DNA of 64,000 bases. Origin: Paenibacillus sp. FJAT-29882. GTDB lineage: Bacteria > Bacillota > Bacilli > Bacillales > DSM-1321. This document shows positions 60,648 through 64,000 of this stretch, piece by piece. Made by a program: the position numbers and the translations under genes. The notes below the pieces were generated by a model that saw only the letters and a list, made by a program, of their open reading frames with translations, was not told where the DNA came from and made no database searches. Within the stretch, counting starts at the first letter, position 1. Every line of letters starts with the position of its first letter. The stretch covers positions 1,681,806-1,745,805 of the forward strand of contig NZ_LMVB01000001.1 of assembly GCF_001510645.1 (NCBI RefSeq). Direction: 5' to 3'.

Positions 60648-60682
60648 CTTACAGAAGTAACGCACCCGTTAGTGGAATAAGA
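60648..60682 (-). repeat. Intergenic palindromic repeat, D type
   Basis: CCTTACAGAAGTAACGCACC then CGTTAGTGGAATAAG. D-type core, 22 nt after the DUF2691 stop. It also serves as the only copy upstream of the 74-aa gene. Confidence 0.7.
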
Positions 60683-60704
60683 AGGTATAGTTATAAATCA
60701 TCTA

Positions 60705-61172
60705 TTACCAAACTGATAGTTTTGTTCTTGTGTCATTTTTATCAGTAATGTAGTGGAGATTTTCAAACCCTTTTATCTTTGCATTATCATATAATCTTTC
60801 AAGTTTTTCACTGTCCTTACAATAAATCGTGACATAAGCAGAATCAACAACTAATAATACGAGTTCACAATCACTATTTAAAAAATCCCTATACGTCTCA
60901 ATTACTGATGGATTTTTCTCTTTTGAGTAGGCTTTTAAGTCCACAAAAATGAGATAATATCTATTATCTTCTAAAAGTTCTTTAAGGGATAAGCCATCTA
61001 TCCAGTTTACCTCATCTGTGAATAGTGGTTTTCCTAATTCATCATCCTCGACTAAATATGATTCCTCGCCTCCACTTAGCCAAATGAATTTAGTAATTTC
61101 AAAGGGTGTTAATACCTCCCAAAGAAACCTTCCGTAATCATTGGGAATTTCAAAACTGATTCCTCGTTTCAT
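60705..61172 (-). CDS. DUF2691 family protein
   Basis: 155 aa. The N-terminus (MKRGISFEIPNDYGRFLWEV, FEITKFIWLSGGEESYL) is diagnostic of DUF2691, a family of small Bacillus proteins of unknown function. The chain is soluble and acidic, with a probable three-strand sheet at the C-terminal half (ELVLLVVDSAYVTIYCKD). A U repeat lies 18 nt before the start and a D repeat 22 nt after the stop. Confidence 0.85.
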   Translation of the reverse strand: MKRGISFEIPNDYGRFLWEVLTPFEITKFIWLSGGEESYLVEDDELGKPLFTDEVNWIDGLSLKELLEDNRYYLIFVDLKAYSKEKNPSVIETYRDFLNSDCELVLLVVDSAYVTIYCKDSEKLERLYDNAKIKGFENLHYITDKNDTRTKLSVW

Positions 61173-61190
61173 TTTTTCTCCTGCCTTTGT

Positions 61191-61222
61191 TTTATTGAAT
61201 TAACCTGCCCCGTTAGTTTAAG
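61191..61222 (-). repeat. Intergenic palindromic repeat, U type
   Basis: TTTATTGAATTAACCTGCCC then CGTTAGTTTAAG. U-type core, 18 nt before the DUF2691 start. Confidence 0.7.
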
Positions 61223-61402
61223 TGTATCACTTCACAATCCCAATAGAGTAAAGGCTATCGAGATATAGATTCGTTCCACAAAAAATAGCTTTCAAAGCGT
61301 CTCATAAGACTTGTATCAAAATCCTTAGCGTTGTAAATCCGCATTTTCCTGACGCTACCCCATATATTACACCAACTTCTTCTTGAAGAGATTTATATGC
61401 AT

Positions 61403-61432
61403 ACTCTATACAAATCTAGTTTACATAAAGTC
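61403..61432 (-). repeat. Shared linker repeat, copy A
   Basis: ACTCTATACAAATCTAGTTT then ACATAAAGTC. The same 30 bases recur at 61823-61852 and 63793-63822, each in the linker between a U and the next D copy. Confidence 0.75.
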
Positions 61433-61448
61433 AATTATAGGCTTCGAA

Positions 61449-61477
61449 AAAAGGATCTTTAAATTGAAGATCCTTTT
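61449..61477. terminator. Linker terminator hairpin
   Basis: AAAAGGATCTT-TAAATTG-AAGATCCTTTT. The same hairpin arms occur at 63190-63217 and 63837-63864. It lies downstream of the 74-aa gene at 61516-61740. Confidence 0.75.
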
Positions 61478-61481
61478 AACT

Positions 61482-61515
61482 GCTTGTTTAATAAAGCTAC
61501 CCGTTAGTAAACTAC
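61482..61515 (-). repeat. Intergenic palindromic repeat, D type
   Basis: GCTTGTTTAATAAAGCTACC then CGTTAGTAAACTAC. It abuts the stop codon of the 74-aa gene. Confidence 0.6.
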
Positions 61516-61740
61516 TCATAGTAAATTTAATATCCTTAATAAGCCATATAACATTAGTAGAAGCCCTAAATAAAACAAAGTTGTTAATCCTGTAAATGGG
61601 TCTAAAACAAAATCTAAAAATTCCATCCACTTGTCCTTAATAGAATTGGCTTTCTTTATAGCTGGTATGCAAATAAGCAATGAAATAACTATACAAATAA
61701 CTCCCGCAACTAGGGATAAAACACCCACCATTAACCACAC
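61516..61740 (-). CDS. Small membrane protein
   Basis: 74 aa. Two membrane segments, about residues 2-28 (LMVGVLSLVAGVICIVISLL) and 50-72 (LTTLFYLGLLLMLYGLLRIL), with a charged loop (KKANSIKDKWMEFLD). The start codon ATG lies 28 nt from a U repeat, and a D repeat is directly at its stop. Function unknown. Confidence 0.7.
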   Translation of the reverse strand: MWLMVGVLSLVAGVICIVISLLICIPAIKKANSIKDKWMEFLDFVLDPFTGLTTLFYLGLLLMLYGLLRILNLL

Positions 61741-61768
61741 CTAACTTAAATTTTAAAATCGTTTTAAT

Positions 61769-61802
61769 CGCTTATTATACTAACCACGTTAGTTGAACAA
61801 GA
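61769..61802 (-). repeat. Intergenic palindromic repeat, U position
   Basis: CGCTTATTATACTAACCACG then TTAGTTGAACAAG. A shortened core (CCACG), 28 nt before the 74-aa gene. Confidence 0.6.
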
Positions 61803-61822
61803 TCCCAAAGTATCTCATGAAT

Positions 61823-61852
61823 GTTCTATACAAATCTAGTTTACATAAGGCC
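61823..61852 (-). repeat. Shared linker repeat, copy B
   Basis: GTTCTATACAAATCTAGTTT then ACATAAGGCC, the second copy of the 30-base linker. Confidence 0.75.
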
Positions 61853-61877
61853 AATTTTCGGAACTTCCGAAACATAA

Positions 61878-61900
61878 AACCCCTTGGTACTCAAGGGGTT
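61878..61900. terminator. Linker hairpin
   Basis: AACCCCTT-GGTACTC-AAGGGGTT, a perfect 8-bp stem between the linker and the next D repeat. Confidence 0.6.
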
Positions 61901-61967
61901 CCGAATGGTCCATTTTTATCGTTTATACATGATTTTATACATGGTTGATGAATCAACATTTTCGGCT

Positions 61968-62000
61968 TCTTTCACTAAACACCCGTTCGTTGAATAACAT
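61968..62000 (-). repeat. Intergenic palindromic repeat, D type
   Basis: TTCTTTCACTAAACACCCGT then TCGTTGAATAAC. It starts 21 nt after the CPCC protein's stop. Confidence 0.6.
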
Positions 62001-62021
62001 TTATCATTTTACTTAAAATGC

Positions 62022-62474
62022 TTACTCTTTATTTATTGGTGTACTTACATGTTTAATTTCACCACCAAAAGACCATCCCTTACTTTCAAGAAAGTTAGTA
62101 AATTCATCTATAAATTCATTAATTTGCATAGATTCTTTGAACCCACTTACCAAAACATTTCCTTCAATTTGTATTTCTACAACTTTAGTTTCACTGAGTT
62201 TTGCTTCCCTTTCCCAAACTGGTTTCCATAATGGATCTTTTTCATAAAATTCCCTAACTAATTTACCTATAAATCTTTTTTCACTAGCCCCAAATTCAAT
62301 ATAGTTTCTTTGTGCCTGCCTTAAACATACCTCATTAGCACCACCCCAGTAATCTGGGTTATCATTCATTACACCATCATCTTGCCAAGAACACACCGTA
62401 CAGATTTCGTCACTACCATTTTCTTCTGAATATGTTTTAAAACCACAACAAGGACAAGTATACTTTTTCATCAT
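62022..62474 (-). CDS. CPCC family cysteine-rich protein
   Basis: 150 aa. The N-terminus is a zinc-ribbon-like module: YTCPCCGFKTY (C-x-C-C), then EICTVCSWQDDG (C-x2-C), and DNPDYWGGANEVCLRQAQRNY. This is the CPCC cysteine-rich family, small soluble proteins found among toxin-immunity loci. The C-terminal half is an acidic helical domain. U and D repeats lie 45 nt upstream and 21 nt downstream. Function unknown; metal binding is inferred. Confidence 0.85.
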   Translation of the reverse strand: MMKKYTCPCCGFKTYSEENGSDEICTVCSWQDDGVMNDNPDYWGGANEVCLRQAQRNYIEFGASEKRFIGKLVREFYEKDPLWKPVWEREAKLSETKVVEIQIEGNVLVSGFKESMQINEFIDEFTNFLESKGWSFGGEIKHVSTPINKE

Positions 62475-62519
62475 TCTCTCCTAAATTACTAATTGTTTTA
62501 TGCCTTTATTTTATCATCA

Positions 62520-62556
62520 CCTTATTCAACTAACTGCCCCGTTCGTTGAATAAGGT
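62520..62556 (-). repeat. Intergenic palindromic repeat, U type (best copy)
   Basis: CCTTATTCAACTAACTGCCC then CGTTCGTTGAATAAGG. The arms CCTTATTCAAC and GTTGAATAAGG pair perfectly over 11 bp. U-type core. Confidence 0.8.
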
Positions 62557-62595
62557 GTTTTTATGAATGTATGATATTAGATAAATTCATACATT

Positions 62596-62624
62596 AAAAA
62601 GGCCGTCATTTGGCAGCCTTTTTA
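62596..62624. terminator. Linker terminator hairpin
   Basis: AAAAAGGC and GCCTTTTT pair around 12 nt. It is the terminator of the 126-aa gene, between a U and a D copy. Confidence 0.65.
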
Positions 62625-62627
62625 TGG

Positions 62628-62656
62628 CGCTATCGCACCCGTTAGTTCAATAAAGA
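62628..62656 (-). repeat. Intergenic palindromic repeat, D type
   Basis: CGCTATCGCACCCGTTAGTT then CAATAAAG, 3 nt after the stop of the 126-aa gene. Confidence 0.65.
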
Positions 62657-62659
62657 TGT

Positions 62660-63040
62660 TTATTCATTACTCATTTTAAAGAAACCCTCTGGATACAAAT
62701 AGTCATCTTCAATATCTACATCTGGGTACCGAGTAAAAACAGACTCAAACTCATCATTTTCAATAAGGTAGTCAATAACTTCATAAATTCGTTCTCGACT
62801 TGCAATATCTATTAGAACCATATCGCTTGACCAAAGATATGCACCTTTCATACATTCGCCTGTCTTTGCATTCTTCTCTCTCAATGTCTGTATGTTTTTG
62901 TAGGTGAAAAAACTCGCAATCCATTTAGAACGGTCAGAGAAAGTTACGATGACATCAAGGTTGTCATCTTCAACATTCCATTCACCTTCAGCCCATTCTT
63001 CAGCTGCTATCCATATGTGTCTATTGTTTGTTTCTTTCAC
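62660..63040 (-). CDS. Hypothetical acidic protein, immunity-like
   Basis: 126 aa. Sequence style: beta-rich N-terminal half (RHIWIAAEEWAEGEWN, DVIVTFSDRSKWIASFFTY) and an acidic C-terminal end (DVDIEDDYLYPEGFF). It is soluble with no metal motif. Placed among similar single genes, it recalls polymorphic-toxin immunity proteins, but no toxin gene is visible. U repeat 49 nt upstream, D repeat 3 nt downstream. Confidence 0.7.
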   Translation of the reverse strand: MKETNNRHIWIAAEEWAEGEWNVEDDNLDVIVTFSDRSKWIASFFTYKNIQTLREKNAKTGECMKGAYLWSSDMVLIDIASRERIYEVIDYLIENDEFESVFTRYPDVDIEDDYLYPEGFFKMSNE

Positions 63041-63089
63041 AGGAACACCACCTTAAATGAGATATATTATAGCTTTTTTCTCTAGCATT

Positions 63090-63170
63090 TGTTGAACTAA
63101 ACTTCCCCGTTAGCTTAATAAGTTAGATTAAAAAACTCCTCTTATTTTATTTCAAGAAGAGTTTACATAA
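63090..63170 (-). repeat. Palindromic repeat, U type, plus shared linker, copy 2
   Basis: TTGAACTAAACTTCCCCGTT then AGCTTAATAAG is the U repeat. It runs straight into AGATTAAAAAACTCCTCTTA and TTTTATTTCAAGAAGAGTTT, nearly the same as 58480-58540. Confidence 0.7.
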
Positions 63171-63189
63171 TCACCCTTATCGGTATTAA

Positions 63190-63217
63190 AAAAGGATCTT
63201 CAACCGAAGATCCTTTT
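63190..63217. terminator. Linker terminator hairpin
   Basis: AAAAGGATCTTC-AACC-GAAGATCCTTTT, a perfect 12-bp stem. It lies just beyond the D repeat of the 137-aa gene in its direction of transcription. Confidence 0.8.
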
Positions 63218-63221
63218 AACT

Positions 63222-63254
63222 GCTTGTTAAATTAAAGCACCCGTTTGTTTAGAT
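63222..63254 (-). repeat. Intergenic palindromic repeat, D type
   Basis: GCTTGTTAAATTAAAGCACC then CGTTTGTTTAGAT. D-type core, 30 nt after the stop of the 137-aa gene. Confidence 0.6.
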
Positions 63255-63284
63255 ACATGTTTTCACAAAGAAATACAATTTTGT

Positions 63285-63698
63285 CTATCTAAAAATATCT
63301 GTACTCCTTATGTAACCATATATTCGGATTATACTGTCTTCATTAACAAAAGGAATTTTAAGTTTATTGAGCAATTGAATGAATTCGTCTGTGTAATCTG
63401 ATACTTCAGGTTCCAACAGCCGTCCCTTAGACCATGTAAATTTCAGATTTACTCTAATCCATTCTACGGCAAAAAAAGGTTCAAGCCCTTCTTCCCAATC
63501 TCCCGTATACCAATTTTCTTCTCCAAAATCTTCAGGATTAGCGTAATCATTATCTAAAAACTTTATCTGGAAAGAAGGGGTTATTGGGAATTCCTCAATA
63601 ACAGCTGATTGTAATCCTCTCCATTTCGTATTATTCATTACGGAACTTAACTGTCGTTCATTTATCACTTGCTGAACCTTAATCTTGTAGTCTTCCAC
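63285..63698 (-). CDS. Hypothetical protein, possibly DUF6678-like
   Basis: 137 aa. The phrase MNNTKWRGLQSAVIEEFP (about residues 21-38) resembles the NTKW motif of the DUF6678/immunity-type small proteins, which I judge only likely. It then reads FQIKFLDNDYANPEDFG, a Trp-rich acidic part (ENWYTGDWEEGLEPFFAVEWI) and a beta-rich end. Soluble. U repeat 18 nt upstream of the start, D repeat 30 nt after the stop. Confidence 0.7.
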   Translation of the reverse strand: MEDYKIKVQQVINERQLSSVMNNTKWRGLQSAVIEEFPITPSFQIKFLDNDYANPEDFGEENWYTGDWEEGLEPFFAVEWIRVNLKFTWSKGRLLEPEVSDYTDEFIQLLNKLKIPFVNEDSIIRIYGYIRSTDIFR

Positions 63699-63716
63699 TT
63701 AAATAATATCCTCCTT

Positions 63717-63748
63717 GTTTTGCTAAACTGCACCTATAGCTTAAGTAC
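63717..63748 (-). repeat. Intergenic palindromic repeat, U position
   Basis: TGTTTTGCTAAACTGCACCT then ATAGCTTAAGT. It sits 18 nt before the 137-aa gene. Confidence 0.5.
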
Positions 63749-63792
63749 AATTGTTCACAAACATAATTTTCTTGAGATTCTTCCTCCATTAA

Positions 63793-63822
63793 CTCTATAC
63801 AAATCTAGTTAACATAAAGTCC
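63793..63822 (-). repeat. Shared linker repeat, copy C
   Basis: CTCTATACAAATCTAGTTAA then CATAAAGTCC, the third copy of the 30-base linker. Confidence 0.7.
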
Positions 63823-63836
63823 CTTATCGGTATTGA

Positions 63837-63864
63837 AAAAGGATCTTCGATTAAAGATCCTTTT
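63837..63864. terminator. Linker terminator hairpin
   Basis: AAAAGGATCTT-CGATTA-AAGATCCTTTT, with the same arms as at 61449-61477. Confidence 0.75.
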
Positions 63865-63868
63865 ATGC

Positions 63869-63904
63869 TGCTTGCTAAATTAACGCACCCGTTAGTTGAA
63901 GAAG
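63869..63904 (-). repeat. Intergenic palindromic repeat, D type
   Basis: CTTGCTAAATTAACGCACCC then GTTAGTTGAAGAAG. D-type core. By the pattern it should follow the stop of a minus-strand gene beginning beyond the window edge. Confidence 0.65.
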
Positions 63905-64000
63905 ATAATTTCGATTTATGTAGTTCTAATCCCAATAATTAAAGATTATCTCTCCAATTCTTTCGGGCTTCCAATAAGCTATTTGTTCCAATTCATCACT
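63905..64000 (-). CDS. Possible 3' end of a minus-strand gene, cut by window edge
   Basis: Read on the minus strand, the last ~80 bases encode SDELEQIAYWKPERIGEII and end with FNYWD* or nearby, which is coding-like. Together with the D repeat at 63869-63904 this suggests another unit of the array starts beyond the window. Only a fragment is visible. Confidence 0.4.

Noticed and set aside
54931..64000. Repeats as integron attC sites
   Set aside because: The attC core pair RYYYAAC/GTTRRRY is not met (GTTAGTT and AACTAAC fail it), the copies are too short, and no integron integrase is present.

Overview
The window comes from a low-G+C, endospore-forming Firmicute of the Bacillaceae (Bacillus sensu lato). 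The signs are an alpha/beta-type small acid-soluble spore protein, a remnant of spore photoproduct lyase, a SigB-style general-stress protein, AGGAGG ribosome binding sites with frequent TTG starts, TPP-riboswitch and PurR-box control, and many small Bacillus-type families. I see no rRNA, tRNA, CRISPR array or complete insertion sequence. Species cannot be set from sequence alone.

Layout. 0-5.4 kb: a lipoprotein, a GNAT acetyltransferase, a broken HD-domain gene, small unknowns and a methyltransferase, separated by short palindromic repeats. 5.7-11.6 kb: a complete thiazole-forming RiPP cluster of the heterocycloanthracin/sonorensin type. It has a Cys-Gly-Gly repeat precursor, a leader-binding ThiF-like protein, a YcaO cyclodehydratase ending in PHPFP, and a tandem nitroreductase-type dehydrogenase. 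A transcription terminator lies between precursor and enzymes, and a tyrosine-recombinase remnant lies just downstream. 12.0-16.0 kb: a TPP riboswitch and the thiazole-synthesis operon tenI-thiO-thiS-thiG-thiF, followed by a stretch of decayed genes (Sir2/SirTM-like, MutT-like). 16.9-24.9 kb: sugar kinase, lipoprotein, acyl-CoA dehydrogenase, a metallo-beta-lactamase-fold hydrolase with a double PadR-like regulator, a haloalkane-dehalogenase-like hydrolase and a P450. 26-36.5 kb: methionine aminopeptidase, SASP, TPR protein, xylulokinase, stress protein, HExxH protein and a secreted phosphodiesterase, with many pseudogenes between. 37-43.9 kb: guanine deaminase, serine/threonine transporter SstT and GMP reductase with an exactly spaced PurBox, a truncated Fur-boxed siderophore-binding lipoprotein, and a low-molecular-weight tyrosine phosphatase. 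44-54 kb: polysaccharide deacetylase, a soluble CZB chemoreceptor, PTS EIIC-like permease, VOC protein, MetE-like protein and a SUV3-like helicase.

54.6-64 kb: a run of small, unrelated genes almost all on the minus strand (GrpB, small membrane proteins, DUF2691, CPCC protein, acidic immunity-like proteins). Nearly every one is bracketed by a ~35-bp imperfect palindrome. The copy upstream of the gene has the core CTAACGGGGCAG; the copy within about 0-30 nt after the stop has CTAACGGGTGC. A terminator-like hairpin and a shared linker follow. The same order occurs in plus orientation around the plus-strand genes at 1.1-3.5 kb. This gene-cassette-like organisation, with repeat type and orientation following gene polarity and no recombinase in view, is the most striking unexplained structure here.

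The window also carries an unusual load of decaying genes (HD protein, Sir2-like, MutT-like, YyaL, GNAT, Clp-N, YetF, YgjP, SplB, siderophore-binding protein, DUF3953, OLD nuclease) and two MITE-like ~120-bp inverted repeats.
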